Shown here: piece after piece, positions 8,650 through 20,580 of the stretch
How positions within the stretch are numbered: the first letter of the stretch is position 1
Layout of the letters: every line of letters starts with the position of its first letter
NCBI GenBank assembly: GCA_047967505.1
Contig: CM106538.1
Direction: 5' to 3' (one strand)
Source: Dipteris shenzhenensis
Taxonomy: Eukaryota; Polypodiophyta; Polypodiopsida; Gleicheniales
Length of the DNA: 64,000 nt
Translations under genes and position numbers: made by a program
The notes under the pieces: generated by a model
What the model was told of the DNA's origin: nothing
The model's input: the letters and a program-made list of their open reading frames with translations, nothing else
Databases searched by the model: none

Positions 8650-10395
8650 CTTATGCATGGCCACATTGGAAGAATCTACACCATCATTTTCATCTATCTC
8701 CACCCATATGCACCCTTGTCTATGACAGGTTGCACAATACCTTGCATGATTCTATCTTGCATTTGATGAGTTGTACATTATTCTTTGATGTTCCGAATTA
8801 ACATCTTGCACTGCATGGGACACAAGACTCTTTGAATGCTAGTGTTGCAATTGCTCTTATTTTGATATGCCTGTACCACCATTGAGCCAATTGAACCATT
8901 GGGCTTGACTTAGTGCTACCACCCCCATGTTGGGTCGCTCTATTATATGCACAAGGTGCTTGCCAATGCAATCTTTCCATGCCCTAAGTGGACCACACTC
9001 CAATGCTTCCATAATTCCATGCAATGTATGGTGCATGAGCATATAAAATGTACTGCCAAATAGAAAAACAAAGTAGTAAATATAGGACCATTCAATATGC
9101 ACATCTCAATGCCCACGTTAGAGATTACCATGTACTGTGTGAAATGATTCTTTCCCCAAGCTATCTCCATGTTCCAGCTAAAGTCATTCACAGCATTGAT
9201 GAACACTGTGCAAGCTAAAGTCATTCACAGCATTGATGAACACTGTGTATCATCATCTTTAAATCTTTTCTTTTGTAGTAAAGGTACCAAGCTATTAAGA
9301 GCTAACCACACTCGAGACTTTTCCAATCTTTTTTGTCCCTTTCTCCCTCATTCACAATAGGCATTGTGTAACTTTCTCCTTACATCAACTCATTAGTGCG
9401 TTTGAGCTCGTCATTCTTCTTCTTTGCAGCAGAAAGGAATTTTAAAGCCTTAACACCACCAAAGCTTGGCTTACAAGAAACATTGCCTGTTTTTCCAGAT
9501 CTTTTCTCATTTTTTGTAATCTTTACTTGCCCAGAGTGTAGTCCCATATCTAAAAGAACCTTTTCAATTCTTGCAGTCGTCCTCTCACTCTCTTATTGGT
9601 GCTTCAAGTTATATACACCAATGATGTACAGATGCACCAACTTTTTAATTATTCTCACAATAGCATGAAGCACACAAATGTGTACTCATTCAAGAGGAAT
9701 TTCAAGAATTGGGCTCCATGTGATGGATCTTTCCCTGGAGCTTCCCTATCTGTGCCTTAGTTTGATCTATATCTACAAGTTTAGAGGCCCATTGCTTTTG
9801 ATTCCTTTTAGCACCCTTTGCAGGTACTCTCGTTTGCATGCACAGTGGACAAGGATGGCTTGTATTTGCTCCATGTGCCACATTAAACATACATTTAGTA
9901 GTCTTGAGGTCAATAGCTAGATGCCATTCTGCTCGGTAGGATCTATGCATAGCCCTCAACTTCAAGTAGCTCACCATTGTTATGACCTTTGATCACACTT
10001 TGCATGTGACTCTTTCGGCACCTGCAAAAAAAACTCACATGTTATTTCAAAATATTCTAATCCTTTTAACATTACTGAATTAAAATTCAAATTTCCATCA
10101 TACCTCAAAGGCAGGCAACCACCAAATTTCCTGTTCTAATTGCACACTGAACTATCTTGCATCATCAAGATCAATTTCAAGGTCCGGTATCCTATTCATC
10201 ATTGTCAAACCAACTCTTTCTAATTTTTGACCTTTGACCACCTCACTTTCATCAAGCTTTAGTCCAATCTTCAGAGTACCATTGCATTCCTCCGTAGGCA
10301 TATTATAAAACTTCACCATTGCTTCGCACATCCATCACAAAGTTGTTGACTGTCAATTCCAATTCTTTAGACTCTCCAACTTTTGTTTTCAGTTG
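8650..10395 (-). pseudogene. Unclassified spliced ORF of the inverted-repeat element, right copy
   Basis: Minus-strand homologue of 5440-6885. The intron is 10103-10022 (82 bp, same length and ends as the left copy). After it come EWHLAIDLKTTKCMFNVAHG and ANTSHPCPLCMQTR, the CPLC here being intact where the left copy has CPLF. It then reads KITKNEKRSGKAGNVSC and a stretch absent from the left copy (FLSAAKKKNDELKRTNELM). Several stops and frameshifts break it. The Cys-pair motif and the shared intron suggest a real multi-exon gene of a mobile element, but the family is unknown to me. Confidence 0.5.
9176..9249. repeat. 37-bp tandem duplication in right arm
   Basis: agctaaagtcattcacagca is repeated in direct tandem (9176-9212 and 9213-9249). 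It lies within the segment missing from the left arm. Confidence 0.85.
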
Positions 10396-10565
10396 TGTGA
10401 GAAAACCCTAAAGCTAATTGTATTCCCTATGGGCTGAATAAAAACTATAAACCTGTTATTTTCCCTATGTTAGAAAACCATAACCCTAATTTTTTCCACA
10501 AATGGAGTGGCAGGGGCAAGTTGGTGGGGTTGTGGGAGTGGACAGTCAAATTTATTCAATTTTAA

Positions 10566-10955
10566 GTGTAGGAATAAAAAATATAATGTAGGGTACAAAC
10601 CCCAACCAAATTTTTTAATTTTAAACCCAGGATATCATGCATGTATACCAGGCATGTACATGGATTTGCAGCCCAAAATATGCCCTGGAAGCATTATATA
10701 TTGACATCGTGCGACCAGTTTTCAAAAATAGGGTCTTGGTCGCACGAAGCATGATATTCGACATTGTGCAAATAGGGCCCTGTTTTTGAAAAAACAAGGC
10801 TCGGGTCACACGATGTCAGCTTCTAGGGAATATTTTAGGCTAAAAATCCATGTACATGCCTAGTATGCATGCAGGATAGCCTGAGTTTAAAATTAAAAAA
10901 ATCAGTTGGGGTTTGTACCCTAAACCCTAAACCCTATTTTTTATTCCCTACCAGT
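10566..10955. repeat. Foldback/MITE-like hairpin element
   Basis: About 390 bp with inverted arms of roughly 150 bp. Landmarks gtagggtacaaaccccaac, ccaggcatgtacatggattt and tcgtgcgaccagttttcaaa on the left recur in reverse complement on the right. The outer ends match as gtaggaataaaaaata against the complement of tattttttattccctac. No ORF and no certain target duplication. The short ccctaaaccctaaaccct inside the right arm is not a telomere array. Confidence 0.65.
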
Positions 10956-11170
10956 TGAAGACAAAGCTATAATTTTTGTTGTTAAAATTGAACCCAGAAT
11001 TATATTGACTTTGAATCACATAATCAAGCTGGCAAAGCTACATACCTTTTCTGCCTCATTGCGAACTACGTTAACTATATAGTGTCCAATTGGACTCCCT
11101 TTTGTGGTTGGTCTTAAACTTCATGCTGGCTCGTGTTAGCTTCTTCATCTCTCTCCCCGAATAATTCCCT

Positions 11171-11828
11171 CTACAAATTCATGAACTCCTCATCGGACAT
11201 GTTGTACTCTGGTGCGACATCCTCGATTGCCTTTTGTATTCGTTGGATTGCCTCCAGATCGATGAGGCTCGAGTCATCGAAGCATGCAATCTCATTGATT
11301 ACTGGATTGACTGGAGCATCAAAGTCAATGACATCATAAAAGGTGTCATTCGAGAGCTGACATAGCACTTCATCCTCTTGAAGGATTTCTTCCACCACTT
11401 CCAATAGGATAAGGTATTCCTCACTTATTGGATCCGAAGCGAGGTGTGGCTTGGTTGCTGCCTCATCTGGATTATAGGTGGAGGATGGATATGCATGGGT
11501 CAGATATGATGACTTCACTTTCAACTTGCTCTCAGCTAGGTTAATAGTATGCTCTTGAGGCTCCAGGTCTAGGTTTATGTCATCTCCTCCACCACTTATT
11601 GATGGACTTGCTCCACCACTTGTGGATGCACAAGGACCCTCGGGGTGCATCTCTCTCAATCAAATGAATTGGAAAAGATGAATCATCCTTGATGACAATA
11701 TTGTACTCACAAAGAGAGATAGGGACATTATCCATGGCCCTACCTAGTGTCTTCTTGAAGTTAGCACTCTTGGCAAAAGAGCTCAAAATATCCAATGAAA
11801 CCCATTGGTGAGGGGAGTTAGTAATCAT
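11171..11828 (-). pseudogene. Unidentified acidic reading frame next to a copia LTR
   Basis: Two overlapping minus-strand frames together read NSPHQWVSLDILSSFAKSAN, FKKTLGRAMDNVPISLCEYN, then after a one-base shift GPCASTSGGASPSISGGGDD and a long acidic run ending PEYNMSDEEFMNL. The second frame is open for 162 codons. I do not recognise a domain; the first part could be a retroelement protease-type segment. The copia LTR-like end at 11850 lies directly upstream, so the insertion may have broken this frame. Confidence 0.3.
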
Positions 11829-11849
11829 GACAGATTGCCCATGGATAAG

Positions 11850-12010
11850 TGTGAGGACACAACGAAACTTGAGAGGGACAAAGGGAGCATGAGAGACATG
11901 AGTTTTTGGTGGGTGCAGAACACCCTAATCTTCTATTTCATCCATATATATATGTGTTTGAGTATTGTATATAACCGAGGTTAAGGTACAGTGGCCTTTA
12001 ACCCCCATAA
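11850..12010 (-). mobile_element. Short LTR-like end of copia-B
   Basis: A polypurine tract on the minus strand (aagtgggagg, 12020-12011) is followed by a 161-bp block. In plus orientation the block starts TGTGAGGACACAACG and ends CCCCCATA. Copia-C at 35 kb has the same tract next to a 157-bp LTR starting TGTGAGAG and ending CCCCAACA, so the two are related short-LTR copia families. No 5' LTR for copia-B is present. Confidence 0.45.
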
Positions 12011-12099
12011 CCTCCCACTTAAAGGCTAATGTCCCTTTAAGGGAGAACAACCAATGAGCATACTATCCAATGCCCATCAATACATGACAATACTCAAAT

Positions 12100-13560
12100 T
12101 GCTGACTAGGTTATCATCTATATGAACCTTGACAAGCTCTATGCGCTTGTGCTCAAGTACCTCCCTTCTAATAAAATGGTACCTAACCTCAATGTGTTTG
12201 GTCTTTGTATGAAAGACCGGATTTCGTGCTAGCTAAATAGCACTCATGGAATCACTATGCAATGTTGGTACACCTATATGAATCCCCAAATCTCTCACTA
12301 GCTGATCAAGCCATATAGCCTCGTTGCAACCCTCTATGGCTGCAACATACTCAGTCTTTGTGGTAGACAAAGCAATGCACTTCTATGCACGAGACATCCA
12401 CGACACTGCACCACCTGCAAAGGTGAACAAATAACCAGAAGTGGATCTCTTGTTACCCACATGCCTTGCATAGTCGGAATCTATGTACCCAAATACATGC
12501 ATCTCTCCTTTGCCAAAGTAGATACACACCTACTTGGTACCCTTCATGTACGTCATGATCACTTAACTACCTCCCAATGCCTCTTTCCTAGATTAGCCAT
12601 ATACCGCAGCTAACAAATCCCATTGCAAATGCAATGTCCGGTCTAGTAGCTCTCATAGCATACATAAGACTCCCAATCGCTAATGCATACGAAACCTTGG
12701 CCGTCATGGCCCTCTCCTCATTTGATTTGGGACTATCTGCTTGACTCAATTTCACATATGGAGGCAATGGAGTACTAACTACCTTCCTCCCATCCATATT
12801 GAAATGCTGCAACACTTTTGTAGCATACTCCTTCTGTGACAGCCAAAGGAGTTTCCTACTCCGGTCACGCGTGATGCATATACTAAGAATATGACCTACA
12901 GGTCCCAAATATTTAATGTCAAAGGCCTCATGCAGCTTGGCCTTCAATGCATCAAGGTCATAAGTGTTCTTGCTAGCCAATAGCATATCGTCCACATAAA
13001 GTGCCAGGATTATTAGGCTATTATTGTGAGCCCTTTTAGTATAGAGGCAGTGATCAATCTCACTTCTTCTGAAACCCTGGGACCAAATGAAAGCATCAAG
13101 CTTGTGATACCATTCTCTAGGTGCTTGCTTAAGGCCATAGAGACTCTTTTTCAGCTTGCAAACCAAATGCTCTTGCCCTTTTCTTCAAAGTCTTCTAGCT
13201 ATATCATGTAAATTTCCTCATGCAAATCCCCATGCAAGAAAGTTGTCTTGACATCCATATGCATAAGCTCCATAACCTCTATTGCCACAAGTCCAAGTAC
13301 ACATCTAAGTGTGGTCATCTTCACAACCGGAGAGAATATCTCATCAAAGTCCACACCCTTCTCTTGCTTGAACTCTTTAGCAACCAAACGGGCCTTGTAC
13401 TTAGACACATCATCACCTGTGACCTTCATCTTGTAGACCCATTTACATGGTAATTCTTTCTTTCCATGTGGAAAAGAAACCAAGTCCCAAGTATTATTCT
13501 TCATGAGTGAACTCATCTCTGATTGCATAGCATACTCCCACTTGTGCTAATCCTTGCGCA
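12100..13560 (-). pseudogene. Ty1/copia pol fragment: reverse transcriptase and RNase H
   Basis: Minus strand. RT begins near 13560 with WEYAMQSEMSSLMKNNTWDL, KELPCKWVYKMK and MDVKTTFLHGDLHEEIYM. After a frameshift at about 13180 it continues LKKSLYGLKQAPREWYHKLD, YVDDMLLASK (catalytic YVDD intact) and STPLPPYVKLSQADSPKSNE. RNase H follows in broken frames to about 12100 (GYTD-like region lost to stops). Gag, protease and integrase are absent: the element is truncated at about 13560. It sits upstream of the polypurine tract and LTR-like block. Confidence 0.85.
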
Positions 13561-13989
13561 TGACATGCAACACCCCAGCTACACATGCTGCAGGCTCCCA
13601 CTCTTTGCAAGTAGATGGATATAAATTTGTAAAACAAATACAAGGCATAAGACAGTTGTGTCAAAGTCCCCAAATAAATGCAAATACTCTAAAATGCAAA
13701 TGAAATTTCCAAATCTAAGATCCTTCCCTTCCAATGTTTGGAGATGTCCATTGCATCCTTCCAATAGCATCCATGATTAGTGGGTTGCATTGTGATCTAA
13801 TAATATTTCCTTTAAAGATGAGGAATCCATTCCCTATGCTCATCCTTAACATTCTTCAATACAATAGACTATTAACTACTTCTATATCTATCATTTTCTA
13901 CTTCCATAGTTTTTGCCTCTATACCATACGATTAAAATTAGCTCTTTCTATCTCTTTCTACTTCCATAGACCCTCAAAATTATGTCTTC

Positions 13990-14031
13990 TCTTCTCCCTC
14001 CCTCCTTCCCTCCCTCCCTCCCTCCCTCCCT

Positions 14032-14070
<39 letters not shown>

Positions 14071-14414
14071 CTTTAACTAAACCTCTCAAAAAAATAAACA
14101 AAAAATTATTTCAAAAAACATTGAATACTTTTCTCTCTCTCTTAGTTTGTCTTCCAAGGTACCCCTCACACAAACAAACAGCAAATTATTTTGAAATACT
14201 TAGTTTAAGATATGCTCTCTATATCTCCACAAACAAAGAAAACATTATCAAGATCATATCACTCTCTCTCCCTCCCTCCCAAAACTCTTTGATTAGGACC
14301 TCTTTTTCTTCCTTCTTTCTCAAATACTTCTAAAACCAAGCAGTGTGAAATACAATCTTTGTCTCTCTCCCTTAATCATCCCCTCAAATGGAAGAAAACA
14401 TAACAGTTCAAAAT

Positions 14415-14498
<84 letters not shown>

Positions 14499-14614
14499 CT
14501 TGCCTTCCTCTATCTACCCCTCCTATAGTATCAAAGAAACCAACAACTAATTTCCGTGTCTCTCCCTCACTCATCCCCTCAAATAGATTAAAAAACATAG
14601 CATTTAAAATATAA

Positions 14615-14645
<31 letters not shown>

Positions 14646-14790
14646 CCCCCCCCTTCCTCTATCTATCCCTCCTATACTAAAGAAGAAAAAAATGACTATT
14701 TTCTATCTCTCTCCCTCACTCATCCCCTCAAATAGAAAAAAACATAGCAGTTCGAAATAATCTCTCTCTCTCTCTATCTCTATCCCTCCT
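13990..14790. repeat. CCCT/CT microsatellite cluster
   Basis: (CCCT)n then (CT)n at about 13998-14069, a long (CT)n at about 14418-14509, and shorter runs at 14613-14650 and 14760-14776. Between them a block of about 170-190 bp containing tcatcccctcaaat recurs three times (about 14370, 14570, 14725). ORFs read through these runs are artefacts. Confidence 0.9.
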
Positions 14791-15407
14791 ATACCAGTAA
14801 AGAAAAAAATGTCAAAAATAGTCTTGTAGTTTTAAATATCATCTTCCTCAATCTCTCCCTCTTCCCTGTCTTTTCTAACAAACATATAGACAAAGTGTAA
14901 TATAAAAACATATCTACTTAATATAGGCAAAACTTTCAAGGAAAAATTACTTAATTACCTACAAAGTATGTGTTCCTTCTTCTAGAGTTGACTCTTTATA
15001 CTCCAAAAAAATAGGGAAAGAGCCGAAAATGATAGAACACCAGTTTTCCTCACTCCTAAGCAGATTTAGGTCTCTCTCTCTTTCCCTTCCTCTATCTATC
15101 CCTCCTATACCAATGAAGGAAAAAATGTCAAAAATAGTCTTGTAGTTTTAAATATCATCTACCTCAATCTCTCCCTCTTCCTTGTCTTTTGTAACAAGCA
15201 TATAGCCAAAGTGTGATACAAAAACATATCTACTTGATATAGACTAAACTTTCAAGGAAAAATCACTTAATTACCCGAAAAGTATGTGTTCCTTCTTCTC
15301 GAGTTGACTCTATATACTCCAAAAAGGTAGAGAAAGAGCCAAATTTGATAGAACATAGGTTTTTCTCACTCCTTCCAAGAAGATTTAGGTCACAACTTTA
15401 GGAGTTG
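14776..15407. repeat. 316-bp tandem repeat, two copies plus partial third
   Basis: The block gtcaaaaatagtcttgtagt occurs at 14811 and 15127. Both copies run through gagttgactct and a ccaaaaa-aggga block. A partial third copy starts near 15395 (gagttgactttctatacccc). Non-coding. Confidence 0.8.
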
Positions 15408-15479
15408 ACTTTCTATACCCCAAAAAGGTAGGGAAAGAACCAAAAATGAGAGCGTACATGTTTTCCTCTCCTTCACAGA

Positions 15480-16600
15480 TTTAGGTCGCAACTTTGGTTT
15501 CTAAGAGAGAGTGAAATAAGGAGAGAATGAATGGAAGAGAAGAGGGACAAACAAAGCTTGGGCAAAAGTTTCTCTGAGAGATTTTTGAATGTGGAAGAAA
15601 AATGTGAGAAAAGAGGAGAGAGAATGACTAATCAAGAGTCAAATGAAGATATTTTGAAACTAGTTGCTAGAAAGTGGCGAGAATGAATGTTTGAAACGTT
15701 TTGGAAGAGAGAGAATAAGGAGAGAGTTGGTTAGGAAGCCAAAGTTTGGGCCAAATGGTTGAGCCAAATGGAAAACATGAGCATAGTTTTAGCTAGGGGA
15801 TAGTTTGCCATGGGAGAAAAACAAGGAGGCCTGACATGGTCAGGGCAGGCCTGCCAAAGATAATTTTTTATTATGAAGCTCCAATGACGTTTTTGGGGTA
15901 TTTTGAAGAAAAACTAAAATTTCCCCTAGATTTGAGGAGCCTCTTTTATAGAGAAGTCCACATGGCATAATCTCCTTCATGGATACCATAATCCCTTATC
16001 CAAGCCTCTAATATTTTAGTAATCTTTCAAAGGGCCCCTTTTTGGGTCCAAATTTTTTATAATGTAATTGGGGTGTTGAAAAAAATCATAAGTTTTGTAG
16101 GAAAAGAAGTCATTTTAAAGCCTTACAGTTTTAGATAAGGGTCTTTAGGAATACCACTTGAACACACATAATCTATAGGTTTTCCAATAATGCTCCCTCC
16201 CTCCCCTCCCAATGAGGTTGATGGGCATCAATACAAGAATTTATACAACCCTAGAGAATGCATTAAGGTAAGCATTGAAAAAATTGTCAAAATAAGCATT
16301 GATGATTCTTATCCTAAGATAGTCCCTCTTGCAACCTTGCAAATATTTCCATGCCTCACTTTGAGTAGATATATTATGAACTTTCTTAGTCTATTTGATG
16401 TAAATTGTGAATGAAAACTTTAGTATACAAGAAGCTATATGTAAACCATAATATAATCCACGAATGCATGAACTCTTGACAGACAAGTACAACATTAAAA
16501 ATTTGTGTTGTGTGGTCAGTTATGTGAATCATTAGATGAATCTTCTGCATTATAGTTTAATAACACATGACACCATCATGTTCATCATATGCTAAGTCTT
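15480..16600. other. Gene-free AT-rich stretch
   Basis: Nothing supported. The 15500-15760 part is rich in GAGAGA and AGAATGA words. A short frame at 16190-16414 has no domain or codon signal. Confidence 0.5.
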
Positions 16601-16614
16601 CTATGTCCTTCACA

Positions 16615-17310
16615 TCAAATAGTAGACCCCACATCTAGGTCTGAGTAATGATCCAAAGAGCTTAAATTGTTAGCACTTTTTGGAGGCTCTATAGCCACCA
16701 GCTCATGAGATAGGGAAGGAGCATTGGACCTTCTTGCCTCCATCTCATCTATTGTGACATTTTGCATCTCTTCCTCAATGTCCTCATATTCAAAGTCACA
16801 TTTCTTCCTTGGTACAACTTGAATCACATACCGCCATTTGTGTTCAAGTAATCTAGTTGAAATCAAACCTAACAATAACTCATTAGTTGCATCAACAACT
16901 AGAATCTCTACACATTAACAATCATTATTATGTGTTATCATAGTTAGCTAGGGTCCAAAAACTATTGAATAAGATTAGTACAAAAATATATGACACTGAT
17001 GAGGTAACATAAATGTATCCATAAGTTCATCCCAAAATTTGGTTGAGTCAAAGGCAAAAAACCATTTGAATCTTTTGTCTCACAATTGCTTCTACATACA
17101 AGCTTGAACCATTTTGCATCCAATATAAACATGTCAAATTATAGAAATCTCATTTTCATGATAGATTGTATGGTTCCAATGTAATTTAGCTCACTTTCAA
17201 CTATTTTGGGTATCATGTATCCCTTGCGCTAGCTCAACTCTATTGGAAAAAGACTTCTATGACTTCACGATCAAATGTGTTACACTTCAACTTCTTCAAT
17301 TTCTCCTATA
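16615..17310 (-). pseudogene. CACTA (En/Spm) transposase tail fragment, DUF4216-like
   Basis: Minus strand, in pieces: YIGTIQSIMKMRF, FILDAKWFKLV, TKDSNGFLPLTQPNFG, then LEHKWRYVIQVVPRKKCDFE and YEDIEEEMQNVTIDEMEARR. The order YxGxI ... DAKWFK ... GF..LTQPNF ... KWRYVIQVVPR matches the region after the catalytic core of plant CACTA transposases. Stops separate the first blocks; the last 86 codons (16875-16615) are open. No terminal CACTA repeats were found. Confidence 0.45.
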
Positions 17311-17319
17311 TGTTTACAT

Positions 17320-17860
17320 CCATGGTAGACTATTTTTCTCTTCTTTAAGCCTACCTTAAGCCTACCCTACTATTTGCAACTTCTTTACTCAAATTGGTAT
17401 CTTTCCTACATGCCCAGTTTCCAAAATTTTTCAATGGTAGTCATTTTTGGCTGTTTGGTAGATACAATTCTACCCCTAACTATGCTCAATTCTTTTATTG
17501 GTGTTGCTTTTGTGTGTGTGTGTGTGTGTGTGCCTTTCCTAGCTTCTTCTCTTCATCACTCATCACTCGCTTCCCCGCCAAGGCATTCGGTTGCACCATG
17601 GTATTGTAAGCCTCCAAGAAGGCATCACACGGTGGTTAGCAAATCGTCAATCCTAGCAAAGCTACACTCACGTTGTCATCAATACCCAAGCATAAGATGC
17701 CATTTGGGTTTCAAAAGATTTTGAAATCTTTTTCATAATAGAATCTTGAAGAGTTCCATCAGTGTAGACAGGACGTCGTGCCTACTCAAGTTTAATTTGA
17801 GGGCCAGTTCAAGAGTTGGTAGGTAGCGAGCGAGGCAACTAAAGGAGGATTCCATCAATG
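17320..17860. other. Gene-free stretch with GT run
   Basis: A (GT)n of about 20 bp at 17512-17532. A plus-strand frame across it is not supported by any domain. Confidence 0.5.
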
Positions 17861-17989
17861 AGCTACTTCAAGCCGGACCCTCTCCCTGATCCATGCATGA
17901 TTATCACATCAAATTCGATCGTGAGTGCATGCCAATGAAGTCTTATTTGACAGCTACATTGTTTTTCTATTCGAGAAAGCAAGGTTAGT

Positions 17990-18200
17990 TTTCTAAATAT
18001 ATATAGACAAATGCAAGTTGGCAAGCAACTTGATGTGACAAATTCGACACGAACTTTTAAACCCGAGAAAACCCAATCAATTGTCTTACATTTCATAAAA
18101 GTATTAGCCGCTCGAATATCATTTACAGGGAAAGCTAGATGGAAAGGCATGGTCAGTAAAGGCTGTCTCTTTACTGTAGGAGGAGCTTGGAGCATGATCA
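17990..18200 (-). pseudogene. VOC (glyoxalase-like) family gene fragment
   Basis: Minus strand reads LTMPFHLAFPVNDIRAANTF, then after an apparent loss of about ten residues KTIDWVFSG. PFHLAFPV-DI--A--F followed by a WIDF-like strand is the opening of plant and bacterial vicinal-oxygen-chelate proteins. The metal-binding His of HLAFPV is kept. The rest of the domain is missing and stops follow, so it is a dead fragment. Confidence 0.4.
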
Positions 18201-18599
18201 AGTTGCACGTCTATGTATAGTTTTGCTCCCCTATGTCTGTGGCACAAGAATGTGTCAAGAGATTATAAGGACAAAACGTTGCGTAGCTTGTGACACCGAT
18301 TCAATTGATCGAATCAAGTTTGGAGAAACAACTGAGGGTAGAGCTTGACAAAAGTGTGTAATCAATAGCGAGGGGTAGTGTAGTTGATCATTGCCTATCG
18401 ACACGGATTGCAAGTTGCCAATCAAGGAAGCATGGCACATCTCCCCAATGTTATCCACTGCTACTACTTTGAAAGTAATGTTTTCTTCAGATCTACAACA
18501 TTAATTTACAGCCGCTTCTTGCAATCTTGCTCGTAGCAGTCGTTTGAGTCCAGAGAATTGTATGCCATCTTGAACCCCCTCCTATGAAAGTACAGATAC

Positions 18600-18846
18600 T
18601 CAACAAGGTGCGGCACCTACTCCGATTGATTACCATTGAAGTTCGACTAAGAGTTACCTTAGGGGACAAGCTCGTCATCATGTCCTTTGTTGTTTTAATT
18701 ATCAAACCAATGGGAGGGTTCGATGAAGTACGCCTTCCATAACCTGTGCAGTGCTCGAGATCCATTGTTTCCTTGATACTCATAGTTTGGGCTTTGAATG
18801 CAAACCTTAGGAAGCAATCAATTGCATGCAACGTCCTTGTGTCCAT
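18600..18846 (-). pseudogene. Possible organellar ssDNA-binding (OSB-type) PDF-motif fragment
   Basis: In one minus-strand frame a short block reads NYEYQGNNGSRALHRLWKAY then FIEPSHWFDN, resembling the LW--FF--P--WWDNR core of OSB PDF motifs. The frame is soon lost. The match is short and unverified; the larger open frame over the same bases shows no domain. Confidence 0.22.
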
Positions 18847-18865
18847 GCCGGTGTGCAGGAAAATT

Positions 18866-19982
18866 TCAAAATGTTCGCAATGCTTCTTTTGAAAAATTCA
18901 AATCAATAATGGCAGTTATACCTTCTATGGTAACTAGGAACTCTTTTCCTTTTTTTGGATCATCTGTTTGGAACATGTTGTTGAACTCCACTAGTATCTT
19001 ATTTCCTATCTTACGATCTATTTTGAGGAGTTCAGCTAAGATTACATTGTAGCCAAAGTGGAAAAGTTCAAGGCAATAAGCTGAAATTGCTTCTGAGTGC
19101 TTATCTATTATAGCTTGTGCTTTTGTTCTCAACATCAATGGAGTAATGTATATGTTTTTTATCATTTTTTGAAACATGAAAACTATATGCATTTTTTATT
19201 AATAAACTTGATTTCACTAACCATTATCCCTCATTTCTTTGTCCCCATGTTCTGCCTTCCATTGTTCTACTTCATGTTGATTGTTGTCCATGAAATTACT
19301 AAGGTCTTGTAGTGTGCTCCATCCATAAATGTATTCATGTGGTTCTTTTCCAGCCATGTTTGTGAGATGCATCTGAGCTGTATACAAGAAATAAGTTTGT
19401 CCCTTTGTTCTTTTTATTGATTTCTCTTGATCTTGTTGAGCCAATCGGGTCTTATTTTTAAATTGATTCAAGATTTGCGAAATAGTAGCCTAGATAAATT
19501 AGAATATAAATTAATGTGAAGAAATTATACTATAATACGTAATATACATCATATGATGTTGCCATTTTTTATTATTTTTGGTTGTTCTTCAAAAAGGTGT
19601 TTGATAGATCATGCATAGTAGTGTATATGTCACGAGTTTCTTTTGTCTTATATGAATGAATATTTAATAAAAGGATTTTCTATTGATTACTTAATTATTT
19701 TCACCTCATGGAAGCACTGTAATGAAGAGAGATGGATTGATTTTATTTAAGATTCAGAAGTTGTTTTGAGTGGTAACTCACGAAAGCATGACATAGGTTA
19801 GGCCTCCTATAATTGTGTATGCTACTGTGATTGGAAAAGTTGTTTTGTGATACCATATGGAGTCTAATACCTTCTGTTTGTGTTTTGATCATCTCAGTGA
19901 AGATCTTGGCATGAATTTTTAAAATCTTGCTTGTTTGATTATCTATTTCTAGTGATAGGGCACTTGCAATAGCTAGTGCCAT
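18866..19982 (-). pseudogene. Unidentified TE-like reading frames
   Basis: Three minus-strand frames of 79-108 codons lie in order: 19982-19743, 19471-19217 (KIR-rich, ending TLQDLSNFMDNNQHEVEQW) and 19192-18866 (NKILVEFNNMFQTDDPKKGK). AT-rich introns or decayed sequence separate them. No domain is recognised. They could be exons of one decayed mobile-element gene. Confidence 0.22.
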
Positions 19983-19989
19983 TTGTGGC

Positions 19990-20580
19990 TATGATTGTGA
20001 GATCCATATTTTCTATGATCATGACTTTTGATCCTATTGCAATTTGTTGTATGGAGTGGAAATCTAGAAAATGCAAATTCAACTACCCTAAGCCACCACT
20101 ACCAAGAACAATGATACTAACACCTTTGGAAGGCAATACAAGACAAGATTATCAAATAATACAAGGAAATTACTGTGAAATTGATCTAGTGCCAATTGAA
20201 TGGAGGAGTGGTTAGATCATATACAAGTAGACGTACAAATGTACATACTTTCCTTAAGGTCTAACCTATCTAAAACAACACTTTTCCTAAAAGGGAACCA
20301 AAAGACATCTTCACTAATGCATTCAACAAAAAAAAAACCCTTCTTGTGGAAATGAAACATGGATGTTTAGTATGTAATGGATCCTTATGCTGCATTCTTA
20401 CATAACAAAAATGGACAACACCATTACTCAAAGCTTAAAACATACAATGAGAACTTGTATGTAAGAAAATTGTTATACACAAGAGAGAATGTGAAAGATG
20501 GGAAATGGTTTCTTGCATGCACAACAAATGAGTGCCCGGTTAGCATCCCTTATTACTCTCTCCTTACCATTACATAGAAT
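19990..20580 (+). pseudogene. Helitron Rep-region fragment
   Basis: The plus strand reads CKFNYPKPPLPRTMILTPLE and, after frame changes, MYILSLRSNLSKTTLFLKGN and a W(K)xNMDVxYVMDPYA block. This order (C-F-FP-PP-ETMIL-P ... YIL-LRS-L--PT-FLKR ... W-ANMD-QYVLDPYA-A-YI) is that of Helitron RepHel proteins, leading into the catalytic Tyr segment. Here it breaks off after DPYA. The upstream HUH motif was not found. Confidence 0.6.

Larger units (their letters stand above)
8196..10395. repeat. Right arm of long inverted repeat
   Basis: Inverted copy of 5686-7322, longer because it keeps about 545 bp deleted from the left arm. The centre (7323-8195) is unique and holds the CENH3-like fold. The arrangement is tail-to-tail: ORF then histone gene pointing inward from both sides. 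Confidence 0.85.

Noticed and set aside
10915-10940. Telomere-like ccctaaaccctaaaccct
   Set aside because: Only two and a half units, located inside the foldback element arm; not an array.
14320-14614. ORFs coding for Arg-Glu or Leu-Ser repeats
   Set aside because: Translations of a CT microsatellite on both strands; no gene evidence.
17374-17724. 116-codon plus-strand ORF with a Val/Cys run
   Set aside because: The run comes from a GT repeat; the rest has no domain.
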